A stretch of 64,000 nt of DNA. It comes from Maylandia zebra. Taxonomy: Eukaryota > Chordata > Actinopteri > Cichliformes > Cichlidae. The stretch covers positions 19,047,560 through 19,111,559 of the forward strand of contig NC_135177.1 in assembly GCF_041146795.1 (NCBI RefSeq), in the 5' to 3' direction. Below are positions 12,741 through 26,300 of the stretch, piece after piece; position 1 is the stretch's first letter; each line of letters opens with the position of its first letter. The position numbers were made by a program, and so were the translations under genes. Below the pieces are notes generated by a model, which was not told the DNA's origin, did not search any database, and saw nothing but the letters and a program-made list of their open reading frames with translations.

Positions 12741-15700
12741 AGGAAAATCCCCCCACCCCCACGCCCTTTACCAAATCTTATGGTCCCACTCTCTCAACCA
12801 CCATGAAAAATATTTGTATTGGACTTACAAAAAGGCATGGTATTTTACACTGGTTTCTGTATCTAACATGACAAGTTACTCTGTTTTATTTGCTTGCACA
12901 AAGAAAGCACATGTTTGCTTCTTATAGCTGAAAATCCACTGTTGATTCAAGAGTTGATTCAAAATGACTTCATTTAGTTTGTCTCAACAACACACTGAAT
13001 TGTTGAACACGGCAACTGAATTGCTGAATTGTTTAAAACAATCAAATAAATCTTATCTATTTACCGGTAATTTAAAATTATTATGACTCAGCTTTGCAGA
13101 TTGTATAGCAGTTATTTCACAAATGTCTGTCACATGTAACTTGCCTTATCCCAAAGATTGCTGCTAGCAGCACACAGTTTTTGGCTGAATAAAGCCCCGG
13201 TGTGAGAATCATGATTCATCTGGAATACATAACACTGTGGGCATTCAGAGCAGACTCTGGGGGACAGGACCCTCTCTCTATATGAATCGGCTGTTTGTTG
13301 GAAGTAATGAGATGTAACTACGTGGGAGTTATGTAAGTGACCAAATATCCAGCAGATTTAAGGAATCCTCTGTGGATGCATTGCATCTCAGACAAGATGG
13401 CCACCCACCAACCCACCTTTTGTAAACCACATGAAGACAAGTAGGCTATATCAAGGGTGTAGAGCAAACAAGGTATGTAAGTGACATTCATCTAAATGTA
13501 CAAGAGAGCATATAGGTTAAGACACTGCGCTAACATAAGAAACATAAGAGGTAAGAAACTATGGGTGATACAGAAGAAGCGTGTTTTCTTTTACTTTTAC
13601 GTCTGCTCAATCCATATATGTTACAGTGTGTGTGTCTGTGTGTGTAAAACGTCAGTTATTCAGCTTTTGTTATTTCATACTTTTGTTGCAAATATCTTGA
13701 CGTAGCTAGGTTTTTCTTGGTAGACACAACAAGCAACTTACAATACACTGTTGTGGTATTGGAATGTCAATGACAAGCAGATAGTAAATGTATAAAAATC
13801 GACAATAATTGCATATTGAATTATGGGGATTCCAGGCCGGCAGGAGTGCAACATTAACAGCTGATGCTGCACAGCAAAGCTGCTGGCGTCACTTGCTTTC
13901 TTAAAAATGGCATACAGTGTAACAAGTACTACTGTTAAATTACGGAAAACTGCCGGCAACAAAAAGGTTATTGTGCAGTTATTTTTACAGTGTACCTAAT
14001 GTAATGTAAACTGCAGAAATAGTTTCTTTAAAAAAAAAACATATAACAGTATATTATATAGGTTTTACACTATACCAGTGTCTGCTGCTTGGCTTTCATT
14101 GTACCTTCATATTAGAGTACCCACTGTATTCTACATAAACTGTTTTGTATCATCAGTTCTTTATATTAACTTTAAAAATGGATTTCTTGCTAAATGTGCA
14201 AAAGTACGCAGAAATAAAGTATATGAGGCAAAAACAGAGTTTGCATAATTCTAACAAGCTTGAAAGTCAATACTTATCAATGCAGTGTTGCAGTCCAGAC
14301 TGTGGGGAGGCCAGCCCATCACTGAGCTCTATTGTGTGTTTTTTCTTTCTCGGTAACACTGGTTCAATCCCTTCACACAGTTTTGTATCCACACGCAACA
14401 TAACATAAATCCTCATCTTAAAAAAACAGTATAAAGTTGCATAGCCTTCAGTACATTGATTTCCGTGTCTTTGTTGACCCTTGAGACAAAAACAGCTTAT
14501 AGCAATTCAAACAACTGCCCTGAAGATAGACACTGTAGAACAGGCATTGGGTTTGCTTGTTTTAGTGTAGCTTTCCTTTTGGTTGGAAATGTTTAGTTGT
14601 AGTTTCGTTTTTATTTAGTTTTAGTGTTTTTGAGTAGCATTTTATTTAGATATAATATGCCAGAGGAAACATTTAGGTAACTCAGTTGAGATACTCCCTC
14701 TATATTTTCATTTTATTTTAGTTCGTTTTCCAAGTTAACAAAATGATTAAACTTATAGAAAAAACTTATAACTTTATAGAGTGAGACTCAAGTCTAAACA
14801 AGAGAGCGCAACTCCCCCCAAATGCCATGGACTATATGTAAAGTTCAATGTTTAATGATTTTTTTTTTTACAACATGTTGTCATCAGCTGCTTTTATAAC
14901 AGCACTCTCATGTCTGACCTTTGACCTATGACCTTAGATACTAAAACTGTGTATTTAATTATTTTCTTTACCCTCATGATTGGAGCAGACATGGCTGAAA
15001 TCTTTGGCTTCTATAAGCTGTAAAAAACCGAGATAAGATATATTCATGTAGTGTTTGAGTTTGTAACACTTTATGGTGTGATTGTAGCGCCGTAGGGCAT
15101 CCCTGAAAAACTTTGAAGTCTGTTCTTTTAATGCCCTTTCATATGATATATTACTCAATAACACATTATTATTACTCGATACTCAATATAAACAGACAGA
15201 CAAACAAACAGAAGCATACTTGCGCCCTGCCTTTGGGAGGAGAAAGCTATAAGACTGAACAGCAGCAGTCTTCTGAGGCATTCGGATCTATGGAATTGAG
15301 TTATATTAACACCACTGTGTGTTTTTACAGCTGTAATTGTTAAATTGTAGCTTCTTTTGTTAGATTACAAAAATGTAATCACATAACCTAAAGGGCAAGG
15401 ATACAGTCAAAACAATTAACATGTAGTGTGGGAAAGCCAGGAATGGTTACACTGCATGTATAAGTATACAAGCAAGGCTACACATGCATATACACATTTA
15501 CCTAATTAACTGGTTTCTATGAGCCATTTTACAGATACATACACACTTTCCTGTCTGTCTATAAATTAATCTCTGAGTCACAGAAGTCAAATAAACCAGT
15601 AACAAAGTAATGGGAAAGTCAGGTATATTCTTTTTCAGATGCGTATGTTGATTTGAAAACTGAAACTGAAGAAGCTGAGTGGTATTCACCTATCCACCTT

Positions 15701-16984
15701 CTGTGGCAAAGTTTTATCCTGTTAACAGAACAAATCATGCTAAACAAAGTGAAAAACAAAAAGACAGCGCAGCATGGACTGCTAAGTGGGGGGTCCCGCT
15801 TTATCTTACGGCACCGTCCTGAAACACCTGTGCCTTTTACGCCGCTCGACATCGTAGACCACCCTCAAACTGCTGACCCTCTCTTGGCCTTTGGAAAAAA
15901 AAAATGGTTATAGACGTGCCATCAACACCTATGGCAAATGCACACCTGAGAAAATACACCTGATTATATGAGCACACTTCAAATTTCCCCCAGAGCTGTT
16001 CCCAGATGTTGCTCAAGCACATTTCATAGGCCAGAGCAGGTCAGATTGTACTTGGAATGGAAAATGTACATTTACAGTAAATCCCTTTGGGCAATACACA
16101 TATCTACCAAAAATAAACACTTTATTTTTCAACTGCACTTCAATCAGTTGTTGTTGTGAGAATAACTTATTGCGTTGCGTAAATCAAGTGTTCTTTGGTT
16201 TACGTCATTATACGAAAACTCATGTCGAAACTGTTCGGTCACGACAAGCCACTGCTTACTTCGACAAGAAAAAACCCCCCCATCTTTTTAAAATGTGTTG
16301 TTGGCAGCTCACAGCACACCAAAGCAATCTCGAGATGAAAATATGCGATGCTGAAGTCAGACTATTTATTTAACTTTTATTGGTTCAGATTTAATGAAAT
16401 GTCTAATGGTGAGGCTGAAACAGTGCGCACATTGATCTGGTTGTGATTGAAGTTATGGTCAGTGCGCTGTGTTGCTTACATTGGACCTGGACTCAGAGAT
16501 TAGAATAATATAAGCACATAAGCCTTTGCTTGTTCTCAGCCACTTCACCGTGCAACCCGGCACCTCTGGTTTTCTCCCCGCCCCTCTGCATTACCTGCAA
16601 GTTATATAACTGCACAGAGTACCCCATGTTGCATTTGTGTAATATGACCACATTTTAGGGACTACAGATCAAATTTAATGCTTGTGAAGAGATGATTGAA
16701 CCATATCTTGTCAGTGTGCAAATCCATGAGCAATGGACTCGTGCACTAAAAGCCACCCCCTCCTCCCCTTTTCTCCTCAACCTGCAGATGTTATATCGTG
16801 AGGGGGTGACTGGAATTACACTGAGTACAGAGACCCCTCTCAGAGCCTTTGCTGCAGTAAAAAGAAGAAAAAAAACATAAAAACAAATATATTCGACAGA
16901 AACCTAAATCAAACCACACTGAATCACACTTCTGGGAAAAAATATGAAAGTGCAGACATACATGTTTGGGCCCACTGTGTTTCT
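12741..16984. other. Intergenic region between tenascin and C4 copy A
   Basis: No gene is recognised in 4.2 kb. The stretch 13720-14000 has CACTGTAAAAATA/TTACGGAAAACTGCCGGC-like sequence reminiscent of short non-autonomous DNA elements of fish, but I could not define its ends. A GC-box plus TATATAA-like sequence occurs at 16575-16615 without a following gene. The remaining open frames have no domain signature. Confidence 0.45.
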
Positions 16985-17070
16985 TTTTACCCAGTTGCTT
17001 CTGTTTCATTTTAAGTTATAAAATGAATATTATGCAAACAATGACATATTCTCTATAGCATGAAGATGTT

Positions 17071-17076
17071 TTTATT
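17071..17076 (-). terminator. Candidate polyadenylation signal of C4 copy A
   Basis: AATAAA on the minus strand, about 310 bases past the stop codon of C4 copy A and within flank homologous to that of copy B. Confidence 0.35.
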
Positions 17077-17386
17077 TAACATGAAACACAGACCATTGTT
17101 TTGCATATGAAAGATTACATTTCAAAGTGATGGAGTCACACTCAGTATGTCTACCAATGTCTTACTGTACTTACTGTATATGTTTCAAGGTTTTATCATT
17201 TTGATTTATAGGTAGCTAGATAGATGCAGAGCATACATGTATAGCTATGTACTGTGAGGTGGTAGTAGAATAAGCCAAAAAGTATAAGAAAAACAACAAA
17301 AGCTCTAAGCACTCATGCTAATCGTGTATCTGATGGGAAAGTCATTTAATCAAGCTCCATTAAAATGACAGTGAAAGCAGTTTGTT

Positions 17387-20300
17387 TCACTGTCTGCAGC
17401 CATCTATCATGTACTCTTGTACAAAGTCATTAAAATGCCTACAAGACTTTCTATTAGCACTTTTACTACATTCTTCTGAAGGCTTTTTTTCAACCCACGT
17501 GTTTGATTCCAGCAGATACTGCATCCTATAAAAAGAAGAAAGCAATGAAGAGAGAATCGTTCTCTGAAATCTTTCCTTAATATCCCTGATATACTTACAT
17601 TCCACTTGTATCTTTTGTGGTGCCATCTTTGCCCATGATGAGATACTGTTTTCCCATGTCTAGTTTTCCTTTGCAGTGAACCCTCTTAGCAAACACTCGG
17701 ACAGAGTTCTTACTCACCAACACATCGTTATCTAGTAGAAGGATTATAATTATTATATTTAAAGAAAGTCTTCAAATAAACATAATGAAAGGCAACAATA
17801 GTTCACTTACTCGATTTGAGAACCTCAATTATAAGAGTGGTGTACAACTCAAAGTTACTCTTCACAGAAATACTGGAGACCTCAACGATGTATGCTGGAA
17901 TACAAAACAAATATAGAAATAATGCAGTGATTAACACCCCCAAAAATGCTAACAAGCTAACTAGCAAACAGTTAATATTTGATTCTTTTCACGTAAATGT
18001 CTTGGTTAGAATACTGACCGTAATCTACGATAGGGAAGGAGCAAGCATGTTGGACACGGGTAACCTTCCAAATTTTTTGTCTTGGATCAAATGTTTTTTG
18101 TAGGGTATGACAGGGTCCTATAAAAAGATTTTTAAAAAGTCAAGACACTTATATTTTTTTGATTGTTTTTTACACAAAATTACATAAAATTAAAAACAGA
18201 CATGTTTCTGTTATGGAAGTCCCAGCATGGACTCAGGATCACTTTTCTGTGAATACAGCTGTTGGCTTCATCAAAGTCATATATTAGCACATCTCGAAAG
18301 GCACCCTCAATTCTGAAAGGTCTGTATGCATTGCAGAGCAACATATGCTGCTATCCAGGCAATATATATCAGGGAAGGTCTTGCATATTTCAGCAAGACA
18401 ATGTAAAACCATACAAAGCATCAAGTTAAGAAACATGATATTTTAGTAACGAGCCTGGGTGCTCAACTAGTCTGCCTGTAGTCCAGACCTCTGCCCAAGA
18501 GAAAACATTTGGTGCTTGACAAAATGTAAAATATGACAAAAAAGACCCACAAGTGTCGAGCATCTCAAGTCCTGTATCAAACAAGAATTGGACAACATTC
18601 ATCTCTCAAAAGTCCAGCGCTATTTCAGACATATACAGAAATTTACAGACTTTTGTTTTTTGAGATGCGTTGCTGCCTTTCAATTAAAAATGGGCTATTT
18701 TTTTTAAACATTTTAAGCAGTTTAAACATTTAATATCTTTTCAGTTTTATTTTGAATAAAATATGACTTTATGAAATCTGAAAATCATTGGATTCAGTTT
18801 TTATTTTGATTTTAGACGGCCGTTTTAGATTTGGGGGTGTCATTGTAGTGTACTAAATTTTTTTTGTACTTTCTGCGCATTCGCACACGTCCTCTGAACA
18901 CAGTTTGGATACCATCTTGCTTCTTTGTGGTGCAGCGTAGAACACAGTACACTTTCTGTCTGTAAGAAAAACACATAGTACTATTTATGAAGTCCTATTC
19001 AATAAAAGAGATCGCATATGTGTTTGTATAAAGAGAGAAAGAAAGAACGACAGTCTTACCTGGTTCATAATAATCATAGAATGTGGCTGGAGCAGGCTGT
19101 AGAAGCCCAACTGGTACCAGTTGTTTAGCTTCAAAACTAATACATTCCTCATCCTCTTTCACCTTCACAGAGATAAAAAAGTAAATCTAACATTTGACAA
19201 GCACATTTATTTTCCATAACCTGAATTCATCCATACCTCGTTGAAGTAAATCAGAAGTCTTCCAAAATACGTCTCATAATGGTCAATGTAATGTTCAGGT
19301 GAATCTTTTAACTGGGGAAAAAAAGAATTAAACAATTTTGCATTTTAGCAGAAAAAAAGAATCTTCTGAAGTTTCAGTGTGAGTACAGGTCATTCCAGTT
19401 TCACATGTAACTTTTATTATAATATTTTTGATGTTCTCTTTGAAACCACAAAATATTTTTTTCTTGAGTTAAATGAGATTTCTGTATGTTAAATATAGCT
19501 AACTTAAAATAACTTCACACATAGATAAAGAAAAGATCTAAAGACTAAATACATTTTTTTCATAAGTTTTCTCTCTTTAACAGAGAAAACTAAAGGCTTG
19601 TATTTGTTTACTGTAAATTTGCAAAAACATCTTATTAAGGTTATCAATTGTGTTTTTAAACTTAGCACAAAAAGTAAGATCATTTGTGTTTGGTCAGTTT
19701 TTTCTTTTTTGTAACAATACTTCTTGACAAGAAATCTAATACTGCCAGAAAGCCTGTGTTTTACCCTTAAATGGCGCCACATTTGTAAGCAAAATATATA
19801 TGTATAGTTCTGTGTAAATAATCATTCTGTACATACCATAATTTTTAATCCTAAAACTGTTTATAACCTGCATAGTTCACATTTCTGTATAACTGTATAC
19901 CTCAGATTTCTGTATAGTTTTTTTTATTTCATATTTATATCCTGTTCATAGTCTGTACATACTTATAGTTATAGAATATTCATAACATACTTCATACTGT
20001 GTACATTATAACATACCCATAATAGACCCATTTCTGTAATACACTTACATATCTATATTATTGCTAATATATATTGTAATATATCTATATCATGGCTAAA
20101 GCAAACTGCATTTCATTGCCCTGTACCTGTGACATGTGCAATGACAATAAAGTTGAATTCTATTCTATTCTATTCTATTCTATTCTAAAATGCCTTATGG
20201 GTTAAGCATCACAGTTGAGTATGTGGGTTGCTCTGCCAATGCCAAACAGCTTATACTCCTGTTGACTCTTGTTTGGGTTGCTTCACATTGAAGTGTGAAG

Positions 20301-23300
20301 CAACAAGACATGTTTGCATCTTAATTCATTTGTTTCACAATATGGGCTCCAGCACCATGTGGAAGAACCATACACAGCTATAAAAGCCTGGCACCTTGTC
20401 CTCATGTTGGTCAGCAGCCCGGTTACACACTGCTGTGGGATGATTTCATGTTCTCATGCTGAAAACACCAGCTGATAACCACCTTTTATGTAACCACTAA
20501 GTCTGATTACTAATGTTAGTTTCCTGAGTATGACGAACTTACTTGGAAGTAGTATAATGCAGTTTATACAGGATCGAACCTTCCATATAGGCTTCTTGTC
20601 TTATTTTATGTTTATTTTTTACATTTTTGTAATTTCTAATTATCAGAATGACACCCCAGCACTTGTATTTATGTCACAGTGCAACTCTGACAAATATTGC
20701 CTCAAAGAATGTTAAAATGAAGCACACCACGTGCAATTCCCCTTCAGCGTAAATAATTGCTGTGGCATCGAGATTTGCACATGTCTAGAAAATCTTCTCT
20801 TACTTTGTAATGGGAGTAATGGTGAAGAATACCAACCTTATCCAGGTCCTCCGTTTTAGCCTCAAATCCACTCAATAATGTAATATCGGCAATGGCCATT
20901 CCTGTAAGATTCCTCTTCTTACTATGACCATGAATACAAAAAACAAAAGGACATTGAGAAAGACATTGATCAGGAAATGTTTTTTTTTTTGTTTGTTTTT
21001 TGAACTGCACAGCTCATACTCTGAATTCATATTCATGAAAAGTAAATATGAATTTACTGGATCTCATTTAACTAACCTGACACAGACAGTGTAGGTAACA
21101 GCCTCATTTGGACTGAAGTTATTATCAATCTCTCTCCTGTATCGGGTGTGAGCATCAGACCCCTCAATGGCTGTTCGTCCCAGGTCTTCCTGGTCTTGTT
21201 TCGCATCATCGTAGTCATAGTATTCATAATTTTCTAATATCGGAGCTAGATAGACAAAGATTAATGTAAGTGTGTGCCTTTTATCAGTAGTTGTGATTTG
21301 TTAGCATTTACAAATCTCACCAGTGTACTTCACTTTCCCCTCCACTCTGACACTGATAGACACCTGGTCACATTCATCCTTGGGTTCCAATAAATGGTAA
21401 GCCTTAACAATCTACAAGGGACATTTAGAGTCAATTATAGATCTGATTGATAATATACAAATCAAAGATGTGAATCCAACATACTTTAAGCTTAATTTCT
21501 CCTTTTCCAGTCAGATGCACGGTGATGTTGTTCCCTGTAAATTTCTAGGGCAACAGAAAAAAAATTAGAAGGGGGTTTCATCTTATACAGATATGTCTGA
21601 GCGCATTGCTTTATGATACCTTCAGGCTGGTCTCTACTTTTTCCTTCTTATTTTCTAGTTGAAGTGTTACAATTTCATTCCTTCCAGCAGAGGTGAAATC
21701 TGCTTTCAGTTTTGGTTCTGGACTGGGAGGCTTTTTTAACTCGTACTCTGCGAGGGCTTCCAGGGCCATGAGCGTATCCTGGGAATGGTAAGAATTCTTA
21801 ATAATATAATGGTTGACATGTCTTCCCTGACAGTGAATAAATGGTGTTAAACAACAGGGGAAACAGGAGTTCCACACAAAGATGGATTCTCCAGCTCTAG
21901 CCTAATCACCTGTGTTGACTTGAAGCCTCCATAATAGTTTTCTCTGGAGTTTAACCAACAGGCTGCTCTCTCTGCCCAGTTTATATGCCCAAGCTGAACA
22001 GCAGTTAGAAGGACGTAGGCTGTCGTCTCTATTGTGATAGCATCCAGCTTTGGGCTGTCATTAACTGCCCAAAAATAGCAGTCATTCGTTCCTAATAAAA
22101 AAAAAAAAACAGAATAATTATACAAAAATTAGACATTATATGATAATATAGGAAGAGACAGCACATATAATTTGGTCATAGTAATAGATTATTGTATGTA
22201 TAGTGCCCACACTCATTTTCTTGTACTGGACATACCTTTAATAGCCGCTGCTTCCACTTTTTTCCATATATGTGAATGATCTGTTGTATTTGGCATGCAC
22301 ACTGAGAGGCAATAGGCTGTAATGGCGACAGCATAGGGATGCTGCAGCTCCACTGCGAGTGACTGGAGATATGATGTTGAAGAGGAAATACTTGGTCTCT
22401 GGAAGAGAATAACATGAAGGTGGTGAATTATTTTTTGCTCATATTTGTTGTGACTTATGGGCTAACTGTGGCAAATAAAAATTAACAATTCTCAATGTAG
22501 CATCAATTATTTTGTGTCCCCGAACCTGATGAATGTCCTGTTTTATCTAAATAGCAACAGTAATGCTAATATATAGAACGTTTTTCACAGGACTCCCTGC
22601 AGGTGAAACACTAAGTACATCCTGACACCTTTCATAGGAATTAGGAAGGTAAGTAGCAACCTAGTGCTTCTAATTAAATGCACCGGAATAACTGATCATT
22701 TGTGAGCGTGCTCACCACTACAAAAGCAGGAAATTTGGCATATGCTTTGGTTATTTTTCTCTTTTGTGTAATATTCCATCAGAGTTTATCATTTAAATGC
22801 TGTCTGGACTGCAGTCTGGACTCAGATACCAGACTGACTACAATTACCCACTTGTAGTCAAAACTAGTAAAAAAAGTACAGTTGGTTTTTAATATCACCA
22901 CTCACCACTTTATTTTGCATATCAGGCTGGAGAAATTCGACAGACCGGTACAGTGCAAGAGTTATGAAAGCAGTCACTGATGCATCTTGGTCTTTGTCTA
23001 TCTAGATTAAACACACAGATATAAAGTTGCACTCAGATCACTGTATTTTGGTTTGTTGTATTTAGATCTAAATGGGAGACAAATTAAAGGAAAAGAATGA
23101 ACATTATAAAATGCAGTGCATTGGCCCATCACATGCTGCCAGAACAGCTTTAATGTAACTTAGCATTGACTCGACCAGTGTCTGGAGCTCTGATAGTAAA
23201 ATAGTATGTTCTTCTTCCAAAAATATTCCCTTCTTTTTGTGTTTTAGTTAGATTTAAAGATGATGACTATTGCAAAGAAACCGCTGCCATCAGGATGGAA

Positions 23301-26300
23301 ATGGGCCAACCAAGGCTTTATGACTTTTCCTTTAATTTGTCATCTGTTTATACCCCTAATGTTCTAATTAGGGGTGCAACGATATACAAAATTCAGGGTT
23401 CGGTTCGATACTTTGGTGTCACGGTTTAATATTTTTTCGATACCAAAATTTTTTTATGCTTTTTTAATTTGTCATTTATTAAAATTATAAATATATATTT
23501 TAACTCAAAAGTACAGTTTTTAAATTTAATGTTGCTGAAAGAACAAAGTAATAAAAAAAAATCTATCTGATTGAGGAATCACTCATCTTTGGAAAAGAGA
23601 GTTTATTACAGAGAAATGGCTCTTTCCAAAATAAAAGCTATACTATACGCTTCTTCTGGGCTATATTCTCAGCAGCATATTAAACATATCAGGTCCCCAT
23701 AAGGGGAATCATGTGCTAACGGCTGTCTAAATGACTCGGGTAAAGTTTGTAGCATGCAGGCTTGTTGTTTTTGTCTGCTTCCACTTGTCTTTGCACTAGG
23801 ATGATGTCGGAGTCAATGTGCAGTCATATTAATTGTGTTCCCACTAGTGCTGTCAGCATTAATCTGAAATGACGTTAACGCCACAACACGGCAAATCTCC
23901 GTTAACGAGCTACCGCGGATCGCCCCGTGCGTGGGGCTGGACGGCCAACACATTAACGAGCCAGTAGTTCCCACCCATGTAATTGAGCATTGCGTGGCAC
24001 ATCCGACATACTGTTTTACTTTTGTCCATGATGCGCTTACCTTCAGGGTCATACTTCACATGAAGACTCTGTTTTGTTTTATTTATTTTCTTTTTGGTTT
24101 TATCTGAGCACAATGTGGAAAAATGTTGCCGTTAATTTCAGCATTTTTCACTTTACAAACGGCGCCCCATACATATGTGTGTATTTACATATATATTCAT
24201 ATTTGTAAATGTAAGTATGTGTACTTGTGTACATATTGTTTTTTTTCTGTATATGTCTGAAATAAAGATACAATAATAATAATAAAAAAAAAAAAAGACC
24301 AAAATAGTTCCAAAGGCCAGATCTGAATGAGGGTGGGGGAGGTTCAATTTGCCATTTTGCAATGAGCTTAGCTTCTGTCTTGCTAGCTTGCGCTGTGCTC
24401 AGTGGATCTGCGCTCAACAGTGCAGCCTAGGCGGAGTAGTCGAACGCAGATCCACTGAGCTCTCAACACGGACAGCATCGTCAGAAGAAAAGTTGATAAA
24501 ATAAATTAAAAATTTTGTATTGTTCGATACATATGCTTACCGAACCGACAGCACTGTATCGAACGGTTCAATATCGATATGAGTATCGTTGCACCCCTAG
24601 TTCTAATATGCACAATACATTTATTTTGCGAGAATTTACCAGGGTTCCTTTGTGTAGCACAGGATTTGGGTCACTGAATGACCCATCATGTTTCTGGACT
24701 GAGAGCAAGTAACTGACTGATCTTCTGATGTCTTCTCCTAATCTGACGTTCTTCCGTTCTTCATTAGTCTGACGCTGAGTCACAAATGAAAACATTTTTA
24801 CTATAAGAGCAGTCACCCTGAGAACATGAAAAAACAAAGTGAAAAGGTTGATTCATTATTATTCATAATGGAGATTTTAAAATATAAATATAAAGTGAGA
24901 TTCAAATTACTACTTTACATCCAAAACTAAAGAAGAGTTATATAAACCCATACTCACCAATTACTCGATGGCACATAACTCAATGTACCATAGGCTCCAT
25001 CATGCCTTCTATAGCTTGTGATGTGTTTACTGCCTAGCAAAAAAGTACACTGTGCTTATAAAAGTGTCAGTTCATTACTATATATATATGAATACATATA
25101 TGAATCACGAAGGCGAAATACAAGCATAGTGATGATTTGTGACACAAAACTGACTTTTCCCCTAATTAAAACACAGAAAGTTATTCCATAAAAAAATTTG
25201 TGAGTGCATTTCAGTGCATTTCAAGTATGATTTTTTTTTTACAATAACTTTAACATATTTAATAAGGTTATGTATTTATTTTTTTTACCTTTATTCTATT
25301 GATTTTTACCACAGTCAAAAATTGTAATCTTTTTTGTTTGCATAATTTTTTCCAACATATTTGAGTCCTCATAGCTTCTGAACTACAGGAGATGAAAACA
25401 CATGAAATCTTTTGAGCTAAAAACACATTCAAGCTCCATTTTTGGTTTATTATGCACCCAATCCAAAAATAATAATCTAAAAAGTCCTGTATTTGTTCAT
25501 TAGGATTTGTTCTTCAATTACTATTGAGCAAAACTTTACCAATTTAATGATGCAGAGTACAGAAAAAAGCACTCACATCCTTAATGTTTTACTTGCTTTC
25601 TGATAAGTCACTAGAGAAAACTTTTTTTAAAAAGTGCATGCTGTGTATACTTGATGGTGTTGTATTACCATGTGGGACAGGAGACTGGTTAAATTGAGCT
25701 ACAGTATATTTCAAGAGCCTGTAACTCAGCTCTAACATCATTAAACTAAGGTGAACTTCATGCTAAAATATTTGTTCAAGAAATCCTTCGGAGAGGTCAA
25801 ATGGTAACTTTTTTAAGATCCGAATAATTGTATGTGGACTGACCAGTGAATCTATAAATTATAAAACAATTTTAATTTGTAGCATATTTAGCGCCTAATA
25901 AGGATATTTTTTCATGTCTTCCTACCTTGCTCAAGTTTATTAAGAGCATCTTCTCTGCTGCTAGGTGGCAGCTCAAACCACTGATTGCTCAAGTCAAGGT
26001 ACCGGAAAGCTAAAACTGTAGGTCCCAGTTTTGACATTGTCTGCTCTAAACATCCAGTTGGCAAAACAATCATTTCAGCAACCCTTTCAGTAGAAAGAAG
26101 CTTTCTTGCATATGAATCACCAAAGCCATTCCCTGTTGAATGAGAGAAATTAAATAATAAGATGTCAGGTATTTCTAAAAGTCAACAAATTTTATGTCTG
26201 TGTCTCAGTGTCTACCTTCTACTGAAACAAATATATTGGAGCTGGAGTCAGGGACTGTGTCATCTGGTAAGGATCCGTCAATAGTTATAGTCTTTGTGCT

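Noticed and set aside
15653-16022. Open frames resembling a Harbinger-type transposase (GVDGTSITI)
   Set aside because: Similarity is limited to a few residues with frame breaks; too weak to call.
16560-16640. GC box plus TATATAA as a promoter
   Set aside because: No gene follows on either strand within reach; likely chance.
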